Positions 33,236-46,400 of a stretch of 64,000 nucleotides of DNA are shown here, piece after piece. Origin of the DNA: Acridotheres tristis (taxonomy: Eukaryota > Chordata > Aves > Passeriformes > Sturnidae); the NCBI GenBank assembly GCA_037013685.1, contig CM072905.1, positions 9,452,991 to 9,516,990 on the forward strand, read 5' to 3'. Positions within the stretch are counted from its first letter, which is position 1. Each line of letters begins with the position of its first letter. Both the position numbers and the translations under genes were made by a program. Under the pieces are notes generated by a model, which ran no database searches, was not told where the DNA came from, and worked only from the letters and a program-made list of their open reading frames with translations.

Positions 33236-33459
33236 CCCCAATGCTTTTGTGATTAACACGAATCTTTTATCAATTATCACTTCTCCAAACTGGGGAGCTA
33301 GGGCAGGGCCTCTAGGAACCCCCAGGGGCTGGGGAAGGGGCCATGATGCCTCTAGGGCACCGAGGCTGCAGAGATCTGTGGGGATCTGGGGCTTTGGGGG
33401 ACAATGTAGAGGCCACTCATATCTCATAAGGCCCTTTATGTGATATAAGGATCAGAACT

Positions 33460-33720
33460 AGGCCTGGGACCAGGGTCCAGACCAGAACCATGTTTAGGAC
33501 CATGGTGGTGAACGTGTGCAGCACCAGGACTGGGATAACAGCTGGGATACAGGATAACAACAGAGTGGGACAGGGACCTGGAGGACACCACAATCAGGAC
33601 CATGCTGGGGACAAGGACCAACGTGGTGAACACATCCAGATCCGGGACTGGTACTGGGAGCAAGACCAGGTCCAGAACCAGACCCAGCAGGGGCACTACA
33701 TCCAGACCAAGAATGGTTAA
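33460..33720 (+). repeat. Diverged minisatellite (GGACCA type)
   Basis: Phrases such as CAGGACCATG, GTGGTGAAC and GACTGGGA recur at loose intervals of about 15-30 bp. Open frames on both strands result from the repeat. The following 33,721-34,080 is GC-rich with a 128-codon open frame of no known family. Confidence 0.55.
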
Positions 33721-35584
33721 ATGGACCAGGCCCACTTGGAGAGACTCTGTGTGCTGGAAGGGCATGGCACTGGTGATGTGCCATTTCTGGGGGTTGTGCA
33801 TCAGCTCATTCTGGTGCAGGCAGGTGTTAATGTGCAGGACCACATCCCCCAGCTGCTGCTGTATGGGCTGGTGTGGCACCTGCACCCAGGGGCACCTCTC
33901 TGGCACCCAGCCCTGGACCTCCCTAGCATTAGGCATCCAGCCCTGGGCTCCCAGGCACCCCAAATCCCACAGCAGCCTCACCCCCTGCAGCACTCTGAGC
34001 CCCTAACAGCACCCTGCATCCCCCCACCCCATCTTAGCCCTGCCCCACAAAGAAAACATCAAAGAATGTACAGCACTTTTGAACAATGTGGAATGTCAGT
34101 AATGTAGATTTTTTGCAAGTGCATGCTGATGCTCTCAAACAGCCACCTGAACTGAGGACTACAAGGAGATAAGCCCTAGGTCTCCATCAGGTTTCAGGTT
34201 TGGACACACACTGTTCATCTCTGGCATCATCTGGGACAGTTCCTGGAGCTCAGGATATAGAGACTTTCAGAGCCAGCTGAGGGAGGGAGATGCCTCACTT
34301 CTGTTCAAGTTTCTTTGTAGATAATTTACCTCTTTTATGGGAACTGCCGTCTAGAACAATTTTTAAATATCCTTGTTTCTCTGGAGTTCCCACCAGTGCT
34401 CTGAAGGTGGCAGTGCATAACATATTTATCAGGTATTTCATCAGACAGATTTCTGTGCTTCAGAAGATTTGTGTGTTTTTGCTTAATGCAGTCACTGTAT
34501 ATTTGTATTTTCCCAGATGACTCAGGCAGTTCTTCACAATTTTTCATTATATTATTTGACATGATAGCATTTTATCTTTACAGTCTTACACACTGTGGGC
34601 TATCTAGTTTTTTCAATTGACTTTTTCCTAGTCTTGATTGTTACAATTTTGTACCTTTATTCTGGTTCATTTAGAAACAAATCACTCGGAACTCATAGAA
34701 GCCCTCTATCTCTAGTGTGTGCTTTTTTTTTTTTTTTTCAATGTTTCAACTTTCCAGGAAAAATGTTTCCAGAACCCTGAATGAATTAAACAAACAACAC
34801 ATCATGTTCCATAAAAGGAACAGACTGGCTCAGTTACTGATAGGAAACTGCTCATTTGTTTATTAAAAGCTGATGCTTTAAAAGTAAGAGAAGATAGCTG
34901 GGGCTTTAGGAATGATGGAAAATTGGATTTCGTCTCTGTTGCTGCAGGTGGCCTGGCATGCCTCAGTGTTTTTATATTGGCTTGCAGAAACTGATGTACA
35001 CTGTGACATTTTGAATTGAAAAACAGGTAGTTATTCCTATCTTTCTTTCATATCTTTTTTAGCTAGAAATGCATGCAGTGTTTCACATGCTGACACATTA
35101 TAGAATTCTGTAGTTTGGAAATCTTAAACCATGGGTTCTTTGGCAGGCAACTTCAGCTGAGGCAAGAGTACACATCTTGACTGTTGAAGTCAGTAGCTTC
35201 TGGAGCAAGTTAGGTTTACAAACTATGTCTGAACACCCCTCCTACACTCACCTAAATAACCTTTTACCATTGCCACTCATCCAGAGTGACCACTGTCCTG
35301 GTACCTGCAGAACTAACCATGAAGTCTTTGTTCTTCGTTGGAAATCTCCAACATCACTGACTGTCATTTGTAGAATTGCATTCTCACACTAGAAATAAAA
35401 ATTAGAGCTTGGGTGACCAGTTACACAGCACAAACAGAGCTATGAATCTGGTTGTCAGAACTTGCAGTTTTAGGACAGTAATATGTTTTGTTTTTTTTTT
35501 TTAAGGAGCAAAACAGGGATGATTTATGGTAAACCATTCTTCTTCCTAGAACTTCAAAGGTCAATCAATATGTGTGGTTGTCAG

Positions 35585-36065
35585 GTTAGCAATCACAGCT
35601 TCTCTGCCCTTGTGAGACCTCACCTGGGATGTTCTTGGAGTCCTTCTGCTCTGGAGGCAGGCTGGGACAGCTGGGGATGTTCTACAGAACAGAAAGCCCT
35701 GGAGAGACCTTACTGTGGCCTTCCAGTACTTGAAGAGGGGTTATAGAAAAAACCCAAAAACCAGAGAAGTTTTTACATGGGTAAATAGTGACAGGACAAA
35801 GAGGTACAGCCTTAAACTAAGAGAGGATACATTTAGATAAGATGTTTGGAACATCCTTTACTCAAGAGGTTGGTGTCACAGATGTTCCAAAGAGGTTGTG
35901 GCTGCTCCATCCCTCAAAGTGTTCAAGGCTTGAAGCCTTGAACCTGGGTGGGGATTGGGTGGGGCTTGGACCAGCCTGGTCAAGTGGCAGTTGTCCCTGC
36001 CCATGGGAGTGCAACAAGATGAGGCTTAAGGTTCTTTCCACCCCAAACCATTCTGTGGTTCTGTG
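35585..36065 (+). mobile_element. CR1 LINE 3' fragment
   Basis: The segment runs from a TGAGACCTCACCTGG phrase through GGACAGCTGGGGATGTTC, AGGACAAAGAGGTA and TTCCACCCCAAACCATTC to TTCTGTGG. This is the familiar CR1 3' series over about 480 bp. It is diverged, with no complete reading frame. Confidence 0.9.
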
Positions 36066-36355
36066 AACAGATAGTGTCTCTGCAGGAAATGTTAAATAGA
36101 GGTAAGTGTAAAAATGTAAAATGCAGATCACCTGTCTTAAATTGGAATGGTCCTGAAATTGCCAAGATTGAAATTTCCAAACTGAAAATTGGAAAGAAAC
36201 AGATCTGTCTTGCAGACACCAAGAGTGAGAAGCAACCCCTGGGAGCACAGGATGCCAGCCTGGACTGTTGTCCAGCACTGAGCTCCTGCAGCAGCTCTGT
36301 GTGGGGCACTGACTCCCCAGCCAGCCTGCTCAGAGACCTTTCCCTGACACCTCCA

Positions 36356-36495
36356 TACCTCATTCCTGTTGCTGAACTGGCATTATTTCATACCTCATTC
36401 CTATTGCTGAACTGGCATTATTTCATACATCATTCCTGCTGCTGAGCTGGCATTATTTCATACATCATTCCTATTGCTGAATTTGCATTACTTCA
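36356..36495. repeat. Four-copy 35-bp tandem repeat
   Basis: The unit TACCTCATTCCTATTGCTGA followed by ACTGGCATTATTTCA occurs four times with a 35-bp period and few changes, just before the candidate first exon of DHRS7C. Confidence 0.9.
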
Positions 36496-37409
36496 TGTGG
36501 CAACTTCTTTTTGCTTGGTTTTGAAGACCTCTTATGGCATTTACACAAATGTTTGGATGTGTTAAGTCACTTGGAGGCAAATCACAAGAAATCATGAACA
36601 ACTGCAACGGAGCACAGGGCAGAAGGAGAGGTGGCTCTTTGTACAGGTGAGTTGATAGTGTACTAAGAGCTTTTCTCTGGCTGCCCAGGCTGTTGGGGTG
36701 GATAGGTCAGGCATGCAGAGCACACTGGGCAGGCTATATTTACTCTGGCAGTGCCTCTGTCACCAGGCCATACATAGCCACTCATTCAGGGCAAGCAGCC
36801 TCAACAAGTCAGTGCTCTGTGAAAGTGCTAAAGGATCTTAAATTAAACCTGTAATGCAAGAGTTTACAAAAATGCAATAGAATGCTGTGTCTGTATCTGG
36901 AGTCTTCATAGCCATGGTAAGTGATTGTATCTTCTCTAGCTTTTAGAACAGAAAAGACTTCTGTTGTGAGTTTTGTCTGCAATTTGGATTAAAAGCTTTT
37001 TCACTGTTTTCTAATAATAGCAATGTGATTAAAAGTTCAGTGTTTATTTTATGTTTTGCCTCAAAGCATGATAGAATATACATAATTTTATACATATATA
37101 TGTGTGTATATTTTATTGTGGTCTTGCCAACATACAGTAATTTTGCATAAAAGGAATCCAGATTTGCCTAGACCATACAAAAATGAGGAAAACAGACAAA
37201 GAAACAATATTACCCTGTTTATTAAAAACAATATTACACCATTGATTGGAAAAGAACCTTCCTACTGCTTCGAGTTGCTGCTTTGGCATGTTGATCACTG
37301 GATTTTCTATGTAAGAAAACATTGGTTTTTTTAGCTAGGAATAACTGAAAAATAATGTATGTATATTGTGATTACTGTACACTCATGTGGTCTTTTGTTT
37401 CCCACAGCC

Positions 37410-40400
37410 ATGGGTATCTTTTCTGTACTTGCTCTACCATTGCTTCTCTTAGGGATCAGTGGAATTATTTATATTTACCAGTCAGTCAGGTGGCTGCTGT
37501 CCAAGTCAGCGGTGCAGAACAAGGTAGTGGTGATCACAGATGCCATCTCTGGACTAGGCAAGGGTGAGTTGTCTCATTTCTTCTCGTTGTCAGGGAACAG
37601 AAGCAGCCAGAGAGCAACCCTCTGGGTGATAAACGTGCTCACATTGCCTTGGATGTATTCATAACTGGCTGGATGAAGCAGAAGTTAATAAATAGATCTA
37701 TAAACAAATCCTATGATTTTTAAGTGTATATTTTTAACCTCAGCCGTGGGAACTGTTGGTGAACTAGCAGGAGCTGCAGAGCTTTGTATTTATTTAATTC
37801 AATAGAACGAGAGGTTTTATAAGAGCACTGAGTGCTATTTTTAGCATGTTGCTACTGTAAGATCTCATGACAGGCTGTCAGTGCAGGGTGGCTGCACAAA
37901 CAGGTGTCACCTTACTCTTTACATGTTCCTTTTCTGCTCTTAGAGACTTCAGCAGTTCCTGCTTCTTGTGAACAGCAATGCTCACCCCTCTGTCCCTGTC
38001 TGCATCTCTTGCCCCTGTGTCACCCTAATGACTGCTCTTCCCTTGGCATCCTGCAGTGCTTCCAGCTGGGCTGCCCAGCTCTGTGCAGTGTGAGGACAAG
38101 GAAGGGGGCATGTCCTGGAGTGCCCACCCAGAACGGGCTAGGCAGAGTGAGAGAACAAAGTGGGGATTTATTAAAGGCCCTCAATAGATCCACCTTGGGC
38201 AGTCAAAGCCTCCCAGAGGCTCCACTCAGAATGGATAATGGTCGTGTTTCAGACAATTTTAAGTTTGGTCTATTTGCATATCAGTGGTTAATCCTCTATT
38301 GGGAGGTCAAAATTATAAGAGACAGGGCAGCTGAGAGACTTTTTAAAAGATGGTTTATTACCTCCTGTCATCAGTCTCATAGAAGGGTGAGACATTAAAG
38401 GTGTTACATTTAATGCCATAATATCAGAAGGTCTCTAACTCTTAGTTACAATGCCTTGTGTCAGTTTTTTAGCCAATCCCATATTTCTATGAAACTTGGT
38501 ACCATTTTTTTACACCAATTATTAATTGCTTTGCTTTTCGTGGCCTTGCTGCATCATTTTTAACCAATCATATAACACCTCACAAACCTACATTGATACA
38601 ACCTTAGCTTCTAACTAATTTTATAACAGGTTCTATTTTTCAAATATTTTACTCTCTTACTTAACATATTGCTTTGCTTACATAAAACATATTTCTGTTT
38701 GCTTAAACTACAAACTTATATTCTTCTTTTATGTTTGTTTCACTTTCAATGTTCAAACTCTCCAAGCCTTCTCCAAGGTCTGAGGTCAAACCTTGTATCC
38801 ATCTCTATCTCTGAGCCTGCATGCACAAGGCCCTGAGAGCTCTCAGTGCCTGCAATTCCCACATCCCTCCAATTACAGCTTCAGGTGGTGAAGTCATATT
38901 CCCCCAGTTTGCTCCCCACAGTTCACTTTTTGTTTATACTTTTTGGGGCCTGAGGCTGTAGGGTGTTCTTGGATCTCAGGCTCAGAGGGATTGTTTTCTC
39001 TGACCAAAATGTGAAGGCAGTAGCTCACACTTCATATGGAGTTCAGAGTTCTGTACTACAGGATCTGAAAAATACAAAAGCTAAGAACTGAAGGCATCAA
39101 GGGTGTGTAATAATTTATCTGTTTAAACAGCTGGTGGCCTGGGTGGCCAGCCACTGAGCATCTCTAGCCCAGAGGAGGTCACAAAGATGACCAGAGGGCT
39201 CTGCTATGAAGACAGGCTGGCAGAGCTGGGGCTGTTCATCCCAGAGAAGAAAAGGCCCTGGCAAGACCTTAGAGCCACTTCCAGTCCCTGGAGGGGCTCC
39301 AAGAGAGCCTAAAAGGGACTTTGGACAGAGCCTGGTGTGACAGGACACAGGGAATGGCTTCCCAGTGCCAGAGGGCAGGGACAGATGGGATATTGGGCAG
39401 GAATTGTTCCCTGTGAGGGTGGGCAGGGCTGGCACAGGGTGCCCAGAGCAGCTGTGGCTGCCCCTGGATCCCTGGCAGTGCCCAAGGCCAGGCTGGACAC
39501 TGGGGCTTGGAGCAGCCTGGGACAGTGGGAGGTGTCCCTGCCATGGCAGGGGTGGCACTGGGTGGTGGGGCACTGAACAGATCCCCATGGAAGGGTCACA
39601 GAGAGCTCACAGGCTGTGACTCTTGGGATTGGTGCTGTGCAGGGCTGGGAGCTGGACTCGATGATCCCTGTGGGTCCCTTCAATCCTGGGATATTCTGTG
39701 AATCTGTGACCCCCTTCTGACTCCTCAGCCCCCTGCCTGAGGTGGGGCAGAAAAAGCCCAGGGTCCTGACTGTGCCCTTCTGGCTGCTGCCAAAATTAAC
39801 CCTGTTCTGGCCAGAACCAGGCCAGGTATATTTCAAATTTTTTTAGAGAGGCATGCTTTAGAGTACTTCCACTGAGATTGGATGTATTGTAGAATTATAT
39901 GATGTTTGGGTTTCTAAATAAAAAGTCTCACTTGGAGCAGAAATATCACCAGTGCTGAATTTGTTTGGCTGTGGCATCAAGCCAAATCTTGGAATCCTCC
40001 AAGAAGAAAATTTATTGAACATTTCTCCGGCTGTTTTTCTCCAGCACTGCATGACCCTTGGGGAATATTTTCCTAACTTCAGTTTCCTTATTAACATTTC
40101 TTCCTCTTTTTTATTTTTTCTTTTATTTTTTCTTTTCTTTTCCCCCCTGTGGCTAGCTGCTACCTGTCTCTTGAAGCTAAAAAGGCAATTGTGTGTGTGT
40201 GTGGTGCCCCCACACTCCTTTTCATGTAGATGAAAAATGAGGTAACTCAAAGCACTTTTATTTTATTATCCTAAATATACCTATGACCAATATCCCATAG
40301 GTTGACACCAGGATGTTATTTGCAGGCTTGAATGATTCCAAATAATCAGAATTAACTTTCCACTCAGGCATATGTGATGGCCATTCATTCCAAGCTGTAA

Positions 40401-43400
40401 AATACCAGCTGTGTGGCCAGCTGCTGTGGATGTGGGCTCTAAGGAAACAGCCAAATTCTTTTCCTGCATGCCAGAATTTCTGGACTAAAGGCAATATTCA
40501 TCAAAGTTAAAAAAGAGAAACAAATCTATGATGATTGAAGATGTTTTCAATGGTTTGTGGTTGTTATTGAAACCTAGTTCCTGTTTCTTCTGAGTGCTGT
40601 AACTCAGAAAAGTACAGGGAAGTTCTAGAAGAGAGCATCATTGGTTCCCCTTTTTCACCTTTATTGCTGTTCCCATAGAAGTCTTTTTCTCATTTTTTTA
40701 AACAAGATTGCCTCAACTGTTGTTTATAGGGAAAATACTGCTATAATTGTTCTGGCAAATACTCTTTCGGACATTAAATTAAAAATCCTTCTATGCTAGG
40801 AAAAAAAAAAGAAAATGGAAGGCATTCATAAAATTACTGCTATAAATAGTGAAAAAGATTTCTTAAATAAAAGCTTCCAGCTGCACAGGTTTGAAAAACT
40901 ACAAGGGTGGAACCATAAATACTTCCATACAGATATTAGGAGTCTAACTTAATCATTTAAGAAATCTAAAAATGGGAAGATGAGCATAACTGGATTTCCT
41001 GTGGGTACTGAAATGTGAAGGGAGTGTTTCTGGGAGGACAGCAAGCATAGCCCCAGGGTTGTTCTGTTGCCCTTACAACAAAGGCCACAGGAGTAGGACA
41101 AACCAAACAGGCTGACAAGGCATTGTAAGATCACGTTCCTTTTCTTCCCAAGCTGATTGTGCATGTGGCTCTCCTGTAGATTTGATTAGGGACCAAACAG
41201 GAGAGCTCCAGGGCTGAGAGCTTTTCTGAAGAAAGACCAAATCAGGAAAAATAAATCCAGATTTTCAATCATATGAGCACACAAAACCAGCCCACTGCCA
41301 GGTGCCCCTCTGGCTACACCCAGAGCAGACCTCTGGTTTTGGGTACATCAGCAGTTGCATCCTCAGGCCTACCTGCAAGAATGTATCTATTCTGAGGAAA
41401 AAAAAGGCAGGCAGTTGTGAACTTTTCCTGGTTAGGAGGACATGGATGGATGGATTCCTGGACTGAGCATCACTGTTTCAATTCAGCTGAGCTGGAGCAG
41501 CCAGAGGGATCCAGCCCATGGGGTATCTGTGCTCTATGTTTTTAAATGCATTTCCCTGGTCAAACAGACAGGATGGTGAGGAACATATTCTTCCTCAACA
41601 CCACCTAGAGAAGAAAATAGACCAGACACAAGCTGTCAAGGTGCTCCAGCCTTGTAATTCAGAATTTAGCTGGAATGCCCCATGAAGACCTGCACTAATG
41701 AGCTGGTTGCAGTCCTGTAGCCAGTGCTGAGCTGGGAGGAGAGGTAGCACTGATTTTCAGGTCCTGTTGTTATTTGAGCCCCCATTTTCAGAAATTCACT
41801 GTCACAGTTCAATTGTGCAAAAAAAGGGAGAAGAATTCTCTGAGACATGTCTTAAGTTGAGGTAAACCCTTAGCTTAGAATATGTCTGAATGAAGAAAAT
41901 GCAGTGCCAGCCCTGCATTCCCAGAAACTTTTTGGTGCTTTTCTCAGGAATGCTGCAGGGAGTGTAGCTGAGCAAGCTGGTCCCTGATGCCTCTGCTTAC
42001 TGGGAAGGTTTAGTGCTCAGGAGATAAAGGTCTTGGGATGGATTCCATCGGGAGGGGAGGGTGTTTTGCAGAAAGGACTCTCTCATGGGTGCTTCACAGT
42101 GGGCCAGTTTAAGTAAGTTTACCTGTATTGGTGTTTTTCAAAGTTGTGGGTGATTTCTGTGTTGCCAAGAGTTCCATGCAGGTGGCACACAGAGCTGGCT
42201 GCTGTGACTGTTAACTGGGGCTGGCTGGTTTCTTTATAGAGCAGCAGACATGAAAGTTTGCAAAAGGTGCAGATTGTGTTTTTATGTGTAATTTTATTTT
42301 TAGCAAGTGTGTCCGAGAAGGATACACTGAAAAATTTTTCTAACTCCATCTCATCATCCATTAACTGACATAGTTATTTTCTTAATTACATTTTATTAAA
42401 TCTCTTTACTAAACAGTGGCATTGTGCTGTACCATTAACTATGCATTATTCCATTACATTAAATTTATTTCTCACCTATGTACTATCACAAGTCAATGAT
42501 TTATATTTTTTTCTCATATTATTTCAAAATTAATGAATTTTAAAGCATGGATCCAACATCCTCAGCAAAACCAGCATCCCATTTCAAGCAAAATAAACGA
42601 AACCAATTTGCCATTATTGTAATTATTTTTTTTAATGTGTTTCTCTCCTAGAATGCTCCCGTGTGTTTCATGCAGGAGGAGCAAGGCTTGTGTTGTGTGG
42701 CAGGAACTGGGAAAAGCTGGAAGCCCTGTATGATGCCTTAATTAGTGTGACAGACCCCAGCACGGTAGGTACTCATAGCCTGGGATAAACCTTGCTCAGG
42801 AAATGTCGTTTTAGATCCAGTAAAACCATGTACAAGAAATGTGATTTGCTATCAGTGGTGTTTGGTCACCTGGGTAATAACACCAAACACAGTCCAGAGG
42901 GACAGAGAAACAAACACCACTGAAGGTCTTGAGAGCATGATGCCAAAATTCTGCTCTCTTGAGCTAATCCTGTCAAGCATCTGAGTGCTCCTGTGTTCTG
43001 AACAAGCCACCCAGCTAGAAATCCTCAGCAGAGGAATTTGCCTGATAATTTGGATGAAAGGGATCCAAATGTTTGATTTAATGACAGGAAATTTTTCATA
43101 TAATTAGTGTGCTCAAGGAGGGGGAGACAGGTCTAAAGATCAAATTCATTTTGAGCTTCTCCACTATTTGGGGAAAAGTTCCAGGTAGAAGGGATTTGGA
43201 GTAAAAAAAGAACACAGTCTTTTCCTCATGGCCATGGACAGTGGACCTGCAGAGCTGCTCCTGCTCCAGCTTTTTGGCAGGAGTTTCTTGAGGCTCATGG
43301 CAAAGTTTCCCTTCTGTGACCAACATACAGTTGACTCATTCCAGGGCACAGGTGTTCCTGAAGGCATCACATAAATTTTGCAGCCATTTCTCATCAGACC

Positions 43401-46400
43401 TACAAATATTTGTGGGGTGGTTTTTTTGCAGTGGGCTTCATTCATCTGCATAAATAAGCACAAAAGCAGTGTGTTCATGTTAGCCTGCACAGAATCAACT
43501 AGGAAAAAATATTAAGTATGATTAAGGGTTCTGCATTACATGTCTAAGTAATACAGTAAGGGAAACAGCTTTGAGTTCATTCCTCTGTCTCACAGCTGAT
43601 AAAATCTGTTTTTGCAGAAATCATACAAATGTAAACTCCATTTGTATAACCTATAGCAAAACAAACCATTCCTACCTTCCATCTGTCCTCGTGTGTATGT
43701 AGCTCATCTATCAAAGCACTAAACCCCAGTCTCTTGTCAGCAAAGGGTCCTTCCCAGAAAGACCCTGATTTGAACTGGTAGGAGTTCAAAAATAGACACC
43801 CTTGTGTCTATTTTCTGTTTCCATTGATTACAAGGGAGACAAAACTCACTGGGAGCTCGTTCAGCTGACCCCTGGTGTTCTGCTGCATCTGAAGTTCAGT
43901 GTCTATGAATACTCATTCTCACAGAATCACAGATCACAAAATCACAGGGTGGGTTGGATTGGAAGGGATCTCAAACATCACCCAGTGTCACCCCTGCCAT
44001 GGCAGGGACACCTCCCACTGTCCCAGGCTGCTCCAAGCCCCAGTGTCCAACCTGGCCTTGGGCACTGCCAGGGATCCAGGGGCAGCCACAGCTGCTCTGG
44101 GCACCCTGTGCCAGGGCCTGCCCACCCTCCCAGGGAGGAATTTCCCCAATATCCCATCTGTCCCTGCCCTCTGGCACTGGGAAGCCACTCCCTGTGTCCT
44201 GGCACTCCAAAGTGCCAGGACTTTTATCCAAAGTCCTTCTCCAGCTCTCCTGGAGCTCCTTCAGGCACTGGAAGAAACACTAAAGTCCCCCAGAGCCCTC
44301 TCCAGGCTCTCATTGCTGGGGCTGTTCAGCCTGGAGAAAACGGTCTTCTTTCTAGAGTGAGTTAATCTTAAAATCTTAAGTTTATGTAAGAATGACAAAA
44401 ACACTTTGAATATCAAAGTAAATTCATTTACAAGACAAGGAAATAATAGAAATAGAAATAGAAATAGAAATAGAAATAGAAATAGAAATAGAAATAGAAA
44501 TAGAAATAGAAATAGAAATAGAAATAGAAATAGAAATAGAGTTTGTATCTAACAAGCACCATTGAAATGAGTCTTTTGTTCATCAGACATATGCACCAAA
44601 GCTGATACTCCTGGATATCACAGACATTAGCTGCATTCGAGATGTAGCCAAGGAAATCCTGAACTGCTATGGCTGTGTGGATGTACTGATCAACAATGCA
44701 AGCATGAAGGTGAAAGGAGCAGTGCAGAGCATTTCACTGGAACTTGATAAAAAGATAATGGATGCCAACTATTTTGGACCTATAACATTAACTAAAGGTA
44801 TTTTAATTTTTTTTTTTTCTGTTTTTGCTGTTACTCCTTAAAGCACATGGACAATTAAATGGGTTAATACTGCAGCCAACTCTGCATGTAGAATTCAGGT
44901 GAAGTCTAGAAGATAATTTGCAGCTATTGGATTTTGTGATACTTTTTCTTGCAGTATTGAGACAACCTTCACTGAATTTGTGCTGTTTACACTTCAGCTC
45001 TCACTTCTTTTCACTAAATACACTCAGCTCTTTTACTTATGTGGCTCTCTCTTGTATTTCTCTTTTTGCAGCCATTCTTCCTAACATGATCTCAAGAAGA
45101 ACTGGCCAAATTGTTCTAATTAACAGCATCCAAGGGAAAATAGGAATTCCATTTCGTGCAGCTTGTAAGTAACACATTGCAAAAAGATACATTGTCATGC
45201 ATAAGTTGTGAGGAGCCCATTACACTCATCATAGGTTATTAAAAGTGCTAATTTGCATCCAAATTCCATATTACTACAGTATTTGTCTGAATTTTTTTCA
45301 AATTGCAACTCAGTTAGGAATAGTTAAAATACTACCTTTGAAATGTAACTGCTGCCTAGGGGACTTGAGAATAGGATGATAAAAAATGTGACAGCAGATT
45401 TTAGAAAAAAATATATAATATAGTTAAAATCGATATCTGATCTGTACTTGTGCATATGGATAGAAACCTTCATGAAGAATAGAGTGTAAATATAAAATAT
45501 GAATAGATAAGAGCTACTGCTTTGTGAAGCAATAATGTATTTAGATGTGAGAGTTTAAAAGGAAATGTAGGAATTGCTTTCTGCTTGGCTTTCCAGAAAA
45601 TTTTCGAGGTCTTTCATCCAAAACTCCTAAGGAATTGAGACTGTTTTGAATTATGATGGAAGGTCTTTGCATTAATAAAATACAAAATTAGTGGACAAAA
45701 AATATAGGAGAGATGTAAATAGACGTTTTAAACTTGGGGCAGATGTAAACAGACATTTTTAGCTTGACAGAAAGAGTCAGCAATGGGCTCTGAATTAAAA
45801 CGTTTGTGAGACCTCAGAATTGTGACTCACAGTCCCATGAAAGCAAACTACAGTGACATAAGCTGTAAGGAAAGCAGCAGAATAAATAAATTAAAGCATG
45901 TCTTTATGTCTTTGTAAATTTATGCATAAATACATACAGAGCCCACATCTAAAAACTACAAAAAAGGCTCAAAAAGGAAACAACACATTGATGTGACATC
46001 TGGAATACTTCCCATCTAAGATCCAGACAATTGTGTCAACATTCATTGTATGTGTGTAAAACCATACGAGGCAGAAGAGCCAACAGAAAGAGTTTTTACA
46101 ATGCCCCTACCAATATTTATTTGCATGAAATGAAGCTGCCAGAAGAAGGAATGTCAAAATGAATGCATGCAGAAGCATCTCTCTATTCCCAGAGCCCCCC
46201 TGCCATTGCCTAGGTGTGCACAGGTTGATTTTCCCTGTGAACTGAGTCAGGTAAAGGTGGCTGAGCACTTTGCAGTTCTGCTGCACTGAACACACAGTTC
46301 TGTTTGTTGGTCAAGTTTCACATGCTATCATCTTTTTCATACTGTTCTCAATTAAAAGACTAAAAGCAGATAAAAAGGTCTTGACATTTAGTTACTTTAA

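Larger units (their letters stand above)
34090..37409. other. Region upstream of DHRS7C
   Basis: The region is AT-rich with no recognised coding exon, apart from a CR1 tail at 35.6-36.1 kb and a 35-bp tandem repeat at 36.36-36.5 kb. Since the DHRS7C start codon follows an acceptor, an untranslated first exon must lie upstream. One candidate ends at 36,651 (TTTGTACAG|GTGAGT). A TATATTTAC word near 36,733 resembles a MEF2 site with one mismatch, which would suit a muscle gene; this is weak. Confidence 0.4.

Noticed and set aside
33436..33993. 185-codon open frame on the - strand and a 128-codon frame on the + strand
   Set aside because: Both arise at least partly from the GGACCA-type minisatellite. 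Neither has a recognisable motif or supporting splice sites.
43971..44365. Several overlapping open frames around 44 kb on both strands
   Set aside because: They are translations of the reverse-oriented CR1 3' region, which is non-coding.
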